From the NCBI GenBank assembly GCA_045587545.1, contig JAZNCN010000026.1, forward strand, positions 1 through 64,000: a stretch of 64,000 nucleotides of DNA, in the 5' to 3' direction. Positions 35,666-46,800 of this stretch are shown here, piece after piece (position 1 is the stretch's first letter; each line of letters opens with the position of its first letter). Made by a program: the position numbers and the translations under genes. The stretch comes from Caccoplasma_A sp045587545 (GTDB taxonomy: Bacteria; Bacteroidota; Bacteroidia; Bacteroidales; G3-4614). Below the pieces are notes generated by a model. It was not told the origin of the DNA, searched no databases, and was given only the letters and a program-made list of their open reading frames with translations.

Positions 35666-35696
35666 TTGCAATTTAAGGTAATTTATATTAACTTTG
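35666..35696 (+). promoter_or_regulatory. Promoter of the GH2-GH92 operon
   Basis: TTG at 35666-35668, a 20-base spacer and TAACTTTG at 35689-35696: a full Bacteroidota promoter, 75 bases before the GH2 ATG. Confidence 0.75.
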
Positions 35697-35771
35697 TATT
35701 GTGGTGTATTGTGCATTGCAACACGCTAATTATTAATGAAATAAATAATATATAAAAATTATAGATGCCTT

Positions 35772-38700
35772 ATGAAATTTAATCGTTATGCGTTTATTGC
35801 CATTTTTGTTGTGGCAAGTGCTATGTTTGGTTTGTCGGTATCGGCAAAAGATTTTTACAAGGAGATTACTAATCCTAAACTACTATCGAAAAACACAGAG
35901 GAGGCTCGCGCTTCATTTTTACCTTTTATAAGTGAGGAACAAGCTGTAAGAGGTATTTACAAAGAGTCGCCTTATTACAAATCGTTAAACGGAATTTGGA
36001 AATTCTTCTATACCGAGAATCCATACAATGTCCCTTCAGATTTTAAATCGCCTGTGTTAGACGATTCGGAATGGAGCGATATTACCGTACCCGGGAACTG
36101 GGAACGCCAAGGTTTTGGTATTCCTGTTTACGTAAACGTTGGTTGGGAGTTCGTTTCGCGCGGATATGAGCCATATATGCAAGCTCCTAATCCTCCTATT
36201 GTCCCTGAAACTTTTAACCCAACAGGTATATACCGCACTACATTTACTGTTCCTGACGAGTGGGAAGGCCGCCAAATATATATTTCGTTTGATGGTGTTA
36301 AATCGGCAGCATACCTATACATCAACGGTGTTGAGATAGGAATGAGCAAGGATAGTAAACTTCCTGCTCGATACGATATTACACGATTTGTTAAAATGGG
36401 AACTAAAAACCAATTGACAATGCGAGTGTTCCGTTGGAACGATGGTTCGTATCTTGAGGGTCAAGATTTTTGGCGTATATCGGGTATTGAACGCGATGTG
36501 TATATATACTCTCAACCTAAACTTCGCATAAAAGATTTTACCGTAACTTCTTTACTGGATAAAGAGAGTTACTCAAAAGGTGAGTTTAACTTAAGCATTG
36601 ATCTTAAAAACCACTCAGAGAAAGAGAAAAATGTTAAGGTTTCATATAAACTTTCTGACGCAAACGGCGCTGTAGTAAAGAGTGGAATGTCGCCTGTAAA
36701 AGTTACTGATAACTCAAAAGTTGATTTTACAGCTACAATTGACAATGTTAAACCTTGGTCGGCAGAGATTCCAAACCTATACACTCTTGTTATCAAGGTT
36801 GTCTCAGATAATGATACTGAAATTATTTCTGAGAAGATTGGTTTCCGTACTGTGGAAATAAAGAACAAACAACTTCTTGTAAATGGTCAACCTATATTGG
36901 TAAAGGGTGTCAATATTCACGAGCATAACGAGTTTACAGGACACTATATTGACACTGCCCTTATGATTAAGGACTTTGAGTTGATGAAACGCTATAACGT
37001 AAATACTATACGTACTTCGCACTACCCTCAAAACGAATTATTCTATCGTTTGTGCGACAAATTCGGTTTTTACGTAATTGACGAAGCTAATGTGGAATCG
37101 CATGGTATGTACTATAACTTACGCGATTGTACCGGTAACAATCCTGAATATTGCGATGCTATTGTGGGGCGTAATATTGAAATGGTTAAACGTGATAAAA
37201 ACCACCCTTCTGTAATTATATGGTCGCCCGGAAATGAGACAGGAAACGGATATTGCTTCTATCAGGCATATGTTGAGATGAAAAAACTTGATCCAACTCG
37301 CCCTATACAATATGAGCGTGCCGATATGGAGTGGAACACCGATATTTTCTGTCCCATGTACTCAACTCCTGCCGATTTGTTGAAATATGCAAATGACCCA
37401 TCGGCTGACCGTCCTATGATTATGTGTGAGTATGCTCACGCAATGGGTAACAGCCTTGGAAACTTTAAAGAGTATTGGGATATTATTGAGAAACATGATA
37501 TTCTGCAAGGTGGTTGTATCTGGGACTGGGTTGACCAAGGTTTTGCCGAGACCGACGAGAATGGACGTAAATATTGGGCATATGGTGGCGATTATGGACC
37601 AAAAGGTACTCCTTCGGACGATAACTTCCTAATTAATGGTATTATCTTCCCCGACCGTACTACTAAACCTCATAGCGAAGAGATGAAAAAGGTTTATCAG
37701 AATATTAAATTCTCAATGTCTGATAAAAACAGCCCTAAAATTGTGGTTAAAAACGGCAACTATTTCATTGATCTTTCAGGCTTCACATTCAAATATGAGG
37801 TTGTTTCAAATGGTAAAGTTGTGAAAAAAGGCTCATTCGTTTTGAATACTGCTCCTCAGGCTACTGATACCGTTACTATAAAACTTCCCAAATTTGCTAA
37901 AGGTGCAGAGTATTTTGTTAATGTTGAAGCTGCTCAAAAAGAGGCTACTTGTTTAGTGCCTGCAGGCTATGTTTTGGCTCGTGAGCAATTTGAATTGACA
38001 GATGGTAAAGCTCAAGTTGTTATTCCTACTAAAGGTGCTGTTTTGAAAGTTGCCGATAATAATGGTTCTACTACTATTGAGGGAGATAAATTCTCAATGG
38101 CTATTGACAATGCATCTGGTATTATAACTTCTTATAAGGTTTGTGGCGATGAGTTGATTAAAGATGGTTATGGACCTCGCCCCAACTACTGGCGCGCTCC
38201 TACTGATAATGATTATGGCATGAAACTTCAACTTCGCGCTCGTGTATGGCAAGCGGCTTCAAATGCTACTCGCAAAGCTGACAATTTTAAAGTTGATGAG
38301 CAAAACGGAATGGTTAAAGTATCGTTCAGCCAAGCTATGGTTGATAGCGTAGCTCAAGATATTGTTTATAATATATACCCCTCCGGTTATGTTGCAATGA
38401 ACGTAAAAACTATATCTGAAAATAATATGCCTATGATGCCTCGCGCCGGTATAAGAATGCAATTGAACGGAGAGTTTGACAATGTTTTGTACTATGGACG
38501 CGGTGAATGGGAGAACTACCCCGATCGCAAAACGGCATCGTTTGTTGGTTGCTATAAAACTACTGCCGATGAAATGTACACTGCATATATTCGTCCGCAA
38601 GAGAACGGACACCGCAGCGATGTTCGCTACTTTACTTTAACTAATGACAAGGGTAATGGTATAATGGTTACTGCCGAGAAAGATTTGATACAATTCTCTG

Positions 38701-38978
38701 CTCTTAAAAATACCATTGAAGATTTTGAAGCAGGTGACAGAGGTGGTGATACAGGTTCGCTTGACCCTGCTAAGAAGACTATTAACTATAAACATATCAA
38801 CGACATTACTCCTCGCGATTTGGTTGAGTGCTGTGTTGATTATAAGATGATGGGTATTGGCGGTAATAACAGCTGGGGCGGTTGGCCTGAACCTCAATAT
38901 TTGTGTTACCCCGACGGACAAGTTGAGGAGTTTTCTTATATTATTGCTCCCGTAATATCAGGTAAAACAGTAAAATAA
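35772..38978 (+). CDS. Secreted GH2 beta-galactosidase (LacZ-type)
   Basis: 1068-residue glycoside hydrolase family 2 enzyme. A signal peptide (to about residue 27, VSAKDF) puts it in the periplasm or beyond. Domain order is that of E. coli LacZ: jelly-roll (about 60-230), Ig-like, TIM barrel (about 370-660), Ig-like and C-terminal beta-sandwich (from about 760). The acid/base is Glu489 in SPGNETG and the nucleophile is Glu553 in MCEYAHAMGNS; GGCIWDWVDQG follows. It is 12 bases before a GH92 alpha-mannosidase, suggesting the pair trims a host or plant glycan; substrate other than a beta-galactoside is possible within GH2. Confidence 0.92.
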   Translation: MKFNRYAFIAIFVVASAMFGLSVSAKDFYKEITNPKLLSKNTEEARASFLPFISEEQAVRGIYKESPYYKSLNGIWKFFYTENPYNVPSDFKSPVLDDSEWSDITVPGNWERQGFGIPVYVNVGWEFVSRGYEPYMQAPNPPIVPETFNPTGIYRTTFTVPDEWEGRQIYISFDGVKSAAYLYINGVEIGMSKDSKLPARYDITRFVKMGTKNQLTMRVFRWNDGSYLEGQDFWRISGIERDVYIYSQPKLRIKDFTVTSLLDKESYSKGEFNLSIDLKNHSEKEKNVKVSYKLSDANGAVVKSGMSPVKVTDNSKVDFTATIDNVKPWSAEIPNLYTLVIKVVSDNDTEIISEKIGFRTVEIKNKQLLVNGQPILVKGVNIHEHNEFTGHYIDTALMIKDFELMKRYNVNTIRTSHYPQNELFYRLCDKFGFYVIDEANVESHGMYYNLRDCTGNNPEYCDAIVGRNIEMVKRDKNHPSVIIWSPGNETGNGYCFYQAYVEMKKLDPTRPIQYERADMEWNTDIFCPMYSTPADLLKYANDPSADRPMIMCEYAHAMGNSLGNFKEYWDIIEKHDILQGGCIWDWVDQGFAETDENGRKYWAYGGDYGPKGTPSDDNFLINGIIFPDRTTKPHSEEMKKVYQNIKFSMSDKNSPKIVVKNGNYFIDLSGFTFKYEVVSNGKVVKKGSFVLNTAPQATDTVTIKLPKFAKGAEYFVNVEAAQKEATCLVPAGYVLAREQFELTDGKAQVVIPTKGAVLKVADNNGSTTIEGDKFSMAIDNASGIITSYKVCGDELIKDGYGPRPNYWRAPTDNDYGMKLQLRARVWQAASNATRKADNFKVDEQNGMVKVSFSQAMVDSVAQDIVYNIYPSGYVAMNVKTISENNMPMMPRAGIRMQLNGEFDNVLYYGRGEWENYPDRKTASFVGCYKTTADEMYTAYIRPQENGHRSDVRYFTLTNDKGNGIMVTAEKDLIQFSALKNTIEDFEAGDRGGDTGSLDPAKKTINYKHINDITPRDLVECCVDYKMMGIGGNNSWGGWPEPQYLCYPDGQVEEFSYIIAPVISGKTVK

Positions 38979-38989
38979 TAGATATAGTT

Positions 38990-41233
38990 ATGAAATTACT
39001 AAAGTTAATTCTGCCTGCCCTATTTATATTGGCAGCCTGTTCAGATAAAAAAGTTGATTATACGTCGTATGTTAATCCGTTTGTTGGTACTGGAGGACAC
39101 GGACATGTTTATCCCGGAGCTGTCGCCCCATATCCTATGATACAGGCAAGCCCAGATACTCGTATGTATCAATGGGACGCTTGCGCCGGTTATCACTACA
39201 CAGATACTACCATAAACGGTTTTTCTCACAACCATCTAAGCGGTACAGGTTGCGGAGATTATGGAGATATTCTTTTAATGCCTATGATTGGTACTCCTGA
39301 GAAGTTGGATAAAGAGGGCGAAAAATCACAAGAGATGCCCTATTGTTCAAAATTCTCACATGATAACGAAAAGGCTGAACCCGGATACTACTCGGTAGTA
39401 TTGGAGAAACACAATATTTTAACCGAACTTACTGCTACTCAACGTGCTGCTATTTATCGTTTTACATTCCCCGAAACAGATAGCGCAACTATCCTTTTGG
39501 ATATGGACTACAGTCTATCAGTATTTGGTGATCAACGTAACGATATTCTCGACCTTCAAGTGTTTGGGAACAACGCTATTTGCGGTAGCAAACAGACTAA
39601 AGGTTGGGCATGGGAACAGGCTATAAACTTCTATGCCGAGACATCGCAACCATTTACATATACAATAATTAAAGATACTGTTACTAGAGAGGGTGTTGAG
39701 AAACCTCGCCTTAAAGCTTTGCTTAACTTCAAAACTAAAAAAAATACTCCTCTGTTCTTAAAGATTGCTCTATCGTTTGTTGATACAGAAGGTGCTAAAA
39801 AGAACTTATTGGCAGAGATTCCGAACTTTGACTTTGATGCAACTCGTAAAGCAACTCGAAATGAGTGGAACAAAGTGTTAAGCAGAGTTGATGTAGAAAC
39901 AGCTAACCAAACAGATAAAGAGATTTTCTACACTGCAATGTACCGCACATCGTTATGCCCCAACTTGGCTTCAGATGTTGATGGTCGCTACTTGGGAATG
40001 GACCACATTACTCGCTCTTCAGAGCGACCGATGTACACAATATTCTCACTCTGGGATACTTTCAGGGCTTATCACCCAATGATGACAATTATTGACCCTG
40101 ACCGCAATGCAGATTTTGTAAACACTTTGGTTGAAAAATATAAAGAGGGCGGTTTGCTTCCCATGTGGGAGTTAGCATCAAACTATACAGGAACTATGAT
40201 TGGTTATAATGCTGTTTCGGTAATAACTGATGCCTACATGAAGGGTGTTCGTAACTTTGATATTGAAGCGGCTTTTGACGGTTGTCTTAAATCGTCAAAT
40301 GGCGATACTGCAAATATAATTGTTCCGAGAGCATTTATCCCTTATATTCAACCTGCCTCAAAAATATACAAAGATGCTTTAGGATATGTTCCTTGCGATA
40401 AAGAGGGCGAATCAGTTGCCAAAGCTCTTGAATATGCTTATGACGATTGGTGTATCTCGGTTTTTGCTGATGCTCTTGGTAAAAAAGAGTATGCTACTGA
40501 GTTTGCAGAAAAAGGTAAATTTTATAAGAACTATTTTGATGCATCAACAAAAATGATGCGCGGTAAAGACTCAAAGGGTAATTGGCGCACTCCATTTAAC
40601 CCATACGCTTCAAAACACCGCGACGATGACTACTGCGAAGGTATTGCTTGGCAATGGACTTGGTTTGTGCCCCACGATGTTGAGGGATTGGTTGATTTGA
40701 TGGGCGGAAAAGAGCAATTTGTTACTCAATTAGACTCTCTATTCTTTAATCCCAACGGAATACAAGGAGAGGACGTTTCGGCTGATATTACAGGTTTGAT
40801 TGGATTGTATGCTCACGGAAATGAGCCAAGTCATCATATAGCACACCTATACAACTATGTTGGCGAACCTCACAAAACTCAAGCTATGCTGGATAGTATA
40901 ATTTATTCTCAATATCGCTTAGATCCCGATGGTATTGCAGGAAATGAGGATTGTGGACAGATGTCGGCTTGGTATATATTAAATAGTATGGGTATTTATC
41001 AGGTTGCTCCCGGAAACCCCATATTTTCAATTGGTCGTCCAATCTTTGATGAGGCTACAATAAAATTGCCTGAGGGCAAAACATTTGTTATTAAAACAAT
41101 TAATAACTCTCGCGCCAATAAATATATTAAGAGCGCCAAACTTAATGGTGACGAGCTAACTACTCCATTTATAAACTATTCTGAGATTATGGCAGGTGGT
41201 ACGCTTGAGATTGAAATGACAAATTCAATTTAA
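38990..41233 (+). CDS. GH92 alpha-mannosidase lipoprotein
   Basis: 747-residue family 92 enzyme, a calcium-dependent exo-alpha-mannosidase family abundant in gut Bacteroides. The lipobox is LAAC with Cys17. Family blocks are VNPFVGTGGHGHVYPGA (about 28), NGFSHNHLSGTGCGDYGD, SLWDTFRAYHPMM, and the catalytic end GNEDCGQMSAWYILNSMG followed by YQVAPGNPIFSIGRP. It is the second gene of the GH2 operon. No SusC/SusD pair or regulator is adjacent, so this is a compact two-enzyme locus and not a full polysaccharide utilisation locus. Confidence 0.92.
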   Translation: MKLLKLILPALFILAACSDKKVDYTSYVNPFVGTGGHGHVYPGAVAPYPMIQASPDTRMYQWDACAGYHYTDTTINGFSHNHLSGTGCGDYGDILLMPMIGTPEKLDKEGEKSQEMPYCSKFSHDNEKAEPGYYSVVLEKHNILTELTATQRAAIYRFTFPETDSATILLDMDYSLSVFGDQRNDILDLQVFGNNAICGSKQTKGWAWEQAINFYAETSQPFTYTIIKDTVTREGVEKPRLKALLNFKTKKNTPLFLKIALSFVDTEGAKKNLLAEIPNFDFDATRKATRNEWNKVLSRVDVETANQTDKEIFYTAMYRTSLCPNLASDVDGRYLGMDHITRSSERPMYTIFSLWDTFRAYHPMMTIIDPDRNADFVNTLVEKYKEGGLLPMWELASNYTGTMIGYNAVSVITDAYMKGVRNFDIEAAFDGCLKSSNGDTANIIVPRAFIPYIQPASKIYKDALGYVPCDKEGESVAKALEYAYDDWCISVFADALGKKEYATEFAEKGKFYKNYFDASTKMMRGKDSKGNWRTPFNPYASKHRDDDYCEGIAWQWTWFVPHDVEGLVDLMGGKEQFVTQLDSLFFNPNGIQGEDVSADITGLIGLYAHGNEPSHHIAHLYNYVGEPHKTQAMLDSIIYSQYRLDPDGIAGNEDCGQMSAWYILNSMGIYQVAPGNPIFSIGRPIFDEATIKLPEGKTFVIKTINNSRANKYIKSAKLNGDELTTPFINYSEIMAGGTLEIEMTNSI

Positions 41234-41252
41234 GATATAAAGTTTCAATAAA

Positions 41253-41294
41253 AAATAAGTCCCGAGTTCTATTTAACTCGGGACTTATTTTTTT
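41253..41294. terminator. Bidirectional terminator between GH92 and galE
   Basis: A 16-base-pair perfect stem (AAATAAGTCCCGAGTT / AACTCGGGACTTATTT) with A- and T-runs on its two sides serves both convergent genes. Confidence 0.92.
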
Positions 41295-41314
41295 GTTGGC
41301 TGTAATTGTTAATA

Positions 41315-42352
41315 TTACATTATTCCATCGCGACGAAGTTTCTCTTGCCACTTCCATGCCGAAGCAAGTGTATCTTCTAAGTTCTCTTTTGCTACCCAAC
41401 CAAGTACATTGTTTGCACGATCGGGATTAGCCCAAACTTTTTCAATATCTCCTTCGCGACGACCTACTATCTTATAGTTAAGTTTAACTCCTGTTGCAGC
41501 TTCAAATGCATTGATAAGTTCAAGAACTGATACTCCACGTCCGGTACCAAGGTTGAATATCTCAACTTTTTCTTCCGATTTGTTTGTCAACATTCTGTCA
41601 ACTGCTATAACGTGAGCTTTTGCAAGGTCAACTACGTTTATATAGTCGCGAATACAAGATCCGTCGGGTGTGTCATAGTCATCTCCAAATACGCTTAACT
41701 CCTTGCGTATGCCCATTGCTGTTTGTGTTACAAATGGTACAAGGTTTTGAGGTACTCCATTGGGTAACTCTCCAATCTCTGCTGTTGGGTGTGCTCCTAT
41801 AGGATTAAAGTAACGTAAGATAATTGCTTTATATGGAACTCCTGAATATATTGCATCACGAATTATCTCTTCGTTAATCTGTTTTGTATTTCCGTAAGGT
41901 GATAGCGCAGGCTTAATTGGTGCAGTTTCATCAACTGGTAAAATATCAGGTTGCCCGTAAACTGTACATGATGAAGAGAATACTATACCTTCTACTCCAT
42001 TTTCGGGCATAAGCTCCATAAGAGTCATTAGAGAATCTAAGTTATTGCGATAGTACATCAATGGTTTTTGTACACTCTCTCCTACTGCCTTACTTGCCGC
42101 AAAGTGAATTATTCCTTTTATTCCACTCTCTTTGGCAAATACATCTTTCATTGCCTCTTTGTCATTGCAATCAACCTGATAGAATGCGGGACGTGTGCCT
42201 GTTATGCGCTCAATACCGTTTATCATGTCGGCATTTGAGTTTGATAGATTATCTACTATTACAACATCGTAACCTGCATTTTGCAACTCAACTGTGGTAT
42301 GAGAGCCTATATATCCGGCTCCTCCTGTTACCAATATTTTACCTTTGCTCAT
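41315..42352 (-). CDS. galE: UDP-glucose 4-epimerase
   Basis: Interconverts UDP-glucose and UDP-galactose. 345-residue extended short-chain dehydrogenase: NAD-binding TGGAGYIGSHT (9-19), catalytic Tyr153 and Lys157 in SPYGNTKQ, and SSSCTVYG before it. RYFNPIGAHP is the usual GalE substrate-binding block. It has its own promoter. It can serve galactose catabolism from the neighbouring GH2 enzyme and UDP-galactose supply for surface glycans. Confidence 0.95.
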   Translation of the reverse strand: MSKGKILVTGGAGYIGSHTTVELQNAGYDVVIVDNLSNSNADMINGIERITGTRPAFYQVDCNDKEAMKDVFAKESGIKGIIHFAASKAVGESVQKPLMYYRNNLDSLMTLMELMPENGVEGIVFSSSCTVYGQPDILPVDETAPIKPALSPYGNTKQINEEIIRDAIYSGVPYKAIILRYFNPIGAHPTAEIGELPNGVPQNLVPFVTQTAMGIRKELSVFGDDYDTPDGSCIRDYINVVDLAKAHVIAVDRMLTNKSEEKVEIFNLGTGRGVSVLELINAFEAATGVKLNYKIVGRREGDIEKVWANPDRANNVLGWVAKENLEDTLASAWKWQEKLRRDGIM

Positions 42353-42397
42353 AATATATTATGTTTTATAAAATAATATTTATTATTCCTATTTATG

Positions 42398-42427
42398 CAA
42401 AATTACATAAAGACAATGATTTATCAA
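42398..42427 (-). promoter_or_regulatory. Promoter of galE
   Basis: On the minus strand TTG (complement of 42425-42427), a 19-base spacer and TAATTTTG (complement of 42398-42405), about 45 bases before the galE ATG. Confidence 0.75.
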
Positions 42428-42431
42428 ACAA

Positions 42432-42468
42432 AAATTAAAGGACGTTTGATTTTTTTTCAAAACGCCCT
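42432..42468 (-). terminator. Terminator of the RND efflux operon
   Basis: On the minus strand GGGCGTTTTGA and TCAAACGTCC pair imperfectly around an A-rich loop, followed by TTTAATTTTT. It lies immediately upstream of the galE promoter. Confidence 0.65.
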
Positions 42469-42493
42469 CTTTTATAATGGTTTTATATATGTG

Positions 42494-43888
42494 TTACTCT
42501 TTCATTTCTATTTCTATCTCTCTGCCTCCTCCAAGAGCATGATAAAGAGATGTTATGGCATTGAGTTTTTTTAGTTGGTCTTCTGTTTTTGTTAGTTGTG
42601 CCGACAATAGTGATTGTTGCGCATCCAATACCTCTAAATATGTTGAAGAGCCTAATGTTAACAACTCCTTGGTATATTCAACAGCATTGGACAATTTTGT
42701 TATTTGCAATTCACGACTACTCTCCTTTTTTAACTCGGCATCATATACTGCCAATGCATTGCTTACCTCACGTCCTGCATCTAATATCGCCTGTTTGAAG
42801 TTCAATTTTGCTTCTTCTTCTTGAGCCTTTGCTATTTTTAGTTTTGCAATGTTAGATCCTCGGTAAAACAGAGGTTGTGTTATAGAACCCAAAGCCGAAA
42901 GTAATAATCCTCCGGGGTTAGTTATTACACTTCCTGCTGAATTTGTCCACCCAGCACTTCCTCCTATCTTTATTTGAGGATAGAATGCACTACGCGCTAT
43001 GTTGGTATTGTAATACATGCTTGCAAGTTGATACTCTGCATTTTTTACATCTGGACGATTTGACAATAGTTGAATTGGTATTCCTACTTCAAGTGGAATG
43101 TCTGTCTTTTGCAAATCGATTGAGTTACGCTCAATGGCTCTTGGAAAATCTCCTATAAGTGTAGCAAGTGCATTCTCTTGCTTTGTTATTTCTGCTTTTA
43201 CATCGGGTATGGCTGCAACTATTGAGGCATGATATGCCTCATATTGGGCTACTGCTGCTTCGTTTGTCATGCCTCCCTCTTTCATAGCCTTTATAGTTTC
43301 GACACTCTCCGCCCAACTCTTTTCTGTTATTGTATATATTTGTAATTGACGGTCTAATGCTGTAAGTGTAAAATAATAATCGGCTATTGTTGCTATTAGT
43401 TGTGTACGAACTGCTTGTTGGTACTCTTTGTTTTGCATCATTGCCACCTTTGCTTTACGCTTTGCATTTAATAGTGAGCCAAATATATCTATTTCCCAAC
43501 TTGCGCTTGCCGAGGCATCATATGTCCATGATGCGGAACTTCCGTCATAACTGCTTACCCCTCCTTGCGGATTGAGTGATAGCAATGGCAAAAATGATAA
43601 TTTAGCGGTAGTTAATGCTGCCTTTGCCTCGTTTACCTTCTCTATTGCTATCAACAAATCTGTGTTATTTGCCAAACCATGGTTTATCAAATCCTGTAAC
43701 TTGTTATCGGTGTATATATCTGTCCACGCCAAATTTCCCAAACTCTCTGTTGACACCAAAGCATCTACTCCGTTTGGCATACGATAGGCATTTGGAACCG
43801 ATATATCTGTTGGACGGTCGTATGATTTATAAATATGGCAACTATTTAATAGTAGTGCACTTATTGCTATATATATTATCTTTTTCAT
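42494..43888 (-). CDS. RND efflux outer-membrane lipoprotein (OprM/NodT family)
   Basis: 464-residue TolC-like channel subunit. The lipobox is LLNSC with Cys17. The duplicated outer-membrane-efflux domain is visible: LQDLINHGLANNTDLLIAIEKV near 65 and LLSNRPDVKNAEYQLASM near 255, and long coiled-coil helices in between. The C-terminal LGGG(R) motif is a NodT hallmark. Last gene of the adaptor-permease-channel operon, 8 bases after the permease stop. Confidence 0.93.
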   Translation of the reverse strand: MKKIIYIAISALLLNSCHIYKSYDRPTDISVPNAYRMPNGVDALVSTESLGNLAWTDIYTDNKLQDLINHGLANNTDLLIAIEKVNEAKAALTTAKLSFLPLLSLNPQGGVSSYDGSSASWTYDASASASWEIDIFGSLLNAKRKAKVAMMQNKEYQQAVRTQLIATIADYYFTLTALDRQLQIYTITEKSWAESVETIKAMKEGGMTNEAAVAQYEAYHASIVAAIPDVKAEITKQENALATLIGDFPRAIERNSIDLQKTDIPLEVGIPIQLLSNRPDVKNAEYQLASMYYNTNIARSAFYPQIKIGGSAGWTNSAGSVITNPGGLLLSALGSITQPLFYRGSNIAKLKIAKAQEEEAKLNFKQAILDAGREVSNALAVYDAELKKESSRELQITKLSNAVEYTKELLTLGSSTYLEVLDAQQSLLSAQLTKTEDQLKKLNAITSLYHALGGGREIEIEMKE

Positions 43889-43896
43889 ATCACTTT

Positions 43897-46800
43897 TTAT
43901 ATCTGTTTTACCTCCTGAGCCTTATTTATTTCAAACTCTATTGGTTTGAACTTCTCTTGTAATTTTTCAAAGACTATAAACAAGGCGGGAACAACCAATA
44001 CCTGACATACCATACCTATAAGCATTCCGCCTATGGCTCCCGAACCGAGGGCACTATTTCCATTAGCTCCTACTCCCGATGCAAACATCATTGGAAGCAA
44101 TCCTATAATCATCGCCAAAGATGTCATCAATATAGGACGAAGACGTGCTGATGCAGCATCAATTGCCGCCTCGGTTATAGACATTCCACTCTTGCGACGT
44201 TCAAGTGCAAACTCTGTTATTAGTATTGAATTCTTTGCCAAAAGTCCTATCAACATTATCAATGCTATTTGCAGGTATATGTTGTTGTCTATTCCCATCA
44301 TAATGGCAAATATGAATGTTCCTGCTAAACCAAACGGTATTGATAATATAACCACTAAGGGTAGTATATAACTTTCGTATTGCGCACTTAACAATAGATA
44401 TACAAAGAGAATACATATCATCAATATCATTCCCAATCCTCCGCTTGAGCTTTGCTCTTCGCGAGTCATACCAGAGTACTCAAAGCCATATCCTGTTGGA
44501 AGATATTCTGCTGCTGTCTCTTCTATTGCCTTTATAGCCTCTCCCGAGCTATAACCTGGTGCGGGACTTCCGTTTACAAGGATAGAGGTAAACAGGTTAA
44601 ATCGTTTGATATTGTCAGGGCCATATACTCGTTTAAGATCCATAAATTGAGTTATTGGAGTCATCTCTCCGCCATTCTTAATTTTTATGCTATTCAAAGA
44701 CTCTTTGTCTACTCTCAATTCGGGACGAGCCTGAATCATAACTCTATATAACTTTCCAAAACGATTGAAGTTTGATGCATACAAACCTCCTAAATATCCT
44801 TGTAAGGCGCTTAATACGTCTGATGGAGCCAATCCTGCTTGCTTACATTTTGCTGCATCTACCTCAACTATGTATTGAGGATATGTGGGATTAAAACTTG
44901 TTTGGGCTGCTGCAATCTCAGGTCGTTCACTAAGTTTTGATAAGAAATCTTGTGATACTGCATAAAAGGACTCTATTGTTCCGCCTGTTTTATCTTGAAG
45001 GTTAAATTCAAATCCATTTGATATACTATATCCTGTTATCATTGGCATTGAAAATGTCATTACTCGTCCGTCTTTAACAAGTTCTCTTGCTTGTGCCGCA
45101 ATTGTAGCATTTATGGCATCTGCACTCTGAGTTTTGTCCCGCTCCTCCCAATCATGTAGTTTACAGATGAATGAACCGTACGAACTTCCTTGTGCTGAAC
45201 TCAAAATACTAAATCCTGATATTGCAGTATAGGTTCTTATTGCAGGGTTGCTCTCAATTAGTTTTTGTATCTTACTCATGCTCTCCTTGGTTTTATCCAA
45301 AGATGTTCCGGGAGGCATATCCAATGTTACGAATATTGTTCCTGTATCTTCATTTGGAACTAATCCTGTTGGGGTAACTGCCATTAAATAGAATAGCAAC
45401 ACACAACCTGCCACAACAGAGCCAAATGCTATGACTTTACGTTTTACAAAAAATTCTACTCCCTTCTGATATTTTTTCAAAGTTGCATCATAGGCAGTAT
45501 TGAATGCTATATGAAAACGTTTTATCAAACTTTTCTTCTCTTCGGTATGCTCTGTATGAGGTTTTAAGAACATAGCACAAAGTGCAGGTGAAAGTGTTAA
45601 TGCATTAATTGCCGAAAATGCAATGGATATTGCCATTGTTAATCCGAATTGTTTATAGAATGTTCCGGTTATTCCCGACATAAAACTTACAGGAATAAAT
45701 ACTGCCATCATAACTAATGTTATTGATATTAAGGCTCCAGAAATCTCATTCATTGCTTCGAGCGATGCCTCCTTCGCATTTTTGGCTCCTCCTTCTAATT
45801 TTGCATGTACAGCCTCCACCACTACTATGGCATCATCTACAACTATGGCTATGGCAAGAACTAATGCACATAATGTAAGAAGGTTTATACTAAATCCTAT
45901 GATTTTCAATACAAAGAATGTTCCTATTAATGCAACAGGTATGGCTATGGCTGGGATTAGTGTTGAACGGAAATCTTGCAAGAAGATATATACTACGATA
46001 AACACTAATATGAATGCCTCTATCAACGTTTTGATTACCTCATGGATTGATGCAAACAAGAAATCATTTGTATTGAGTAATATATCATATACCATTCCCG
46101 GAGGAAAACTTTCTGATTCTCTATCTAATAGTGCAGTTATCTCATTTATAAGTTGTGTTGCATTTGATCCTGCACTCTGATATATCATTGTTGTTATTCC
46201 TTCGTGCCCGTTTGAACGTGTGTCTAAAGCATAACTTAACGAGCCGAGTTCTATATCGGCTATTGTTTTAAGATACAATATCTCTCCATTGCTATTGGCT
46301 CTTACTACAATATCTCCGAACTCTTCAGGTGTTTGCAATCTGCCCTTATATTTAAGCATATATTGGAACGATATGTTTTGGGCATTTTCTCCGAGCTGTC
46401 CGGGTGCTGCTTCAATATTCTGCTCGTTCAAAACAGCTACAACATCTTGAGGCATTAAACCATATTGTGCCATTATATCGGGTTTTAACCATATTCGCAT
46501 TGAATATTCGGCTCCCAACACAAAGGCATCTCCTACTCCGTTTACACGTTTTATCTGAGGAATGATATTAATTTTAAGATAGTTATATATAAAGTTTTGG
46601 TCATAGTTGTCATCTTCGCTATATACAGTAAATGCCAACAACATACTTGATTGTTTCTTACTTGTTGTTACTCCCGATTTGGTAACTTCTGATGGCAAAT
46701 ATCCTTGTGCCTTTGAAACTCTATTTTGTACATTGACAGCAGCCATGTCAGGGTCGCAACCCGGTTTGAAATAAACTGTTATAGTGGCATCTCCTGTATT

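Noticed and set aside
35772..41233. Polysaccharide utilisation locus around the GH2 and GH92 genes
   Set aside because: No SusC/SusD pair, hybrid two-component system or sigma/anti-sigma pair is adjacent; only the two enzymes are present.
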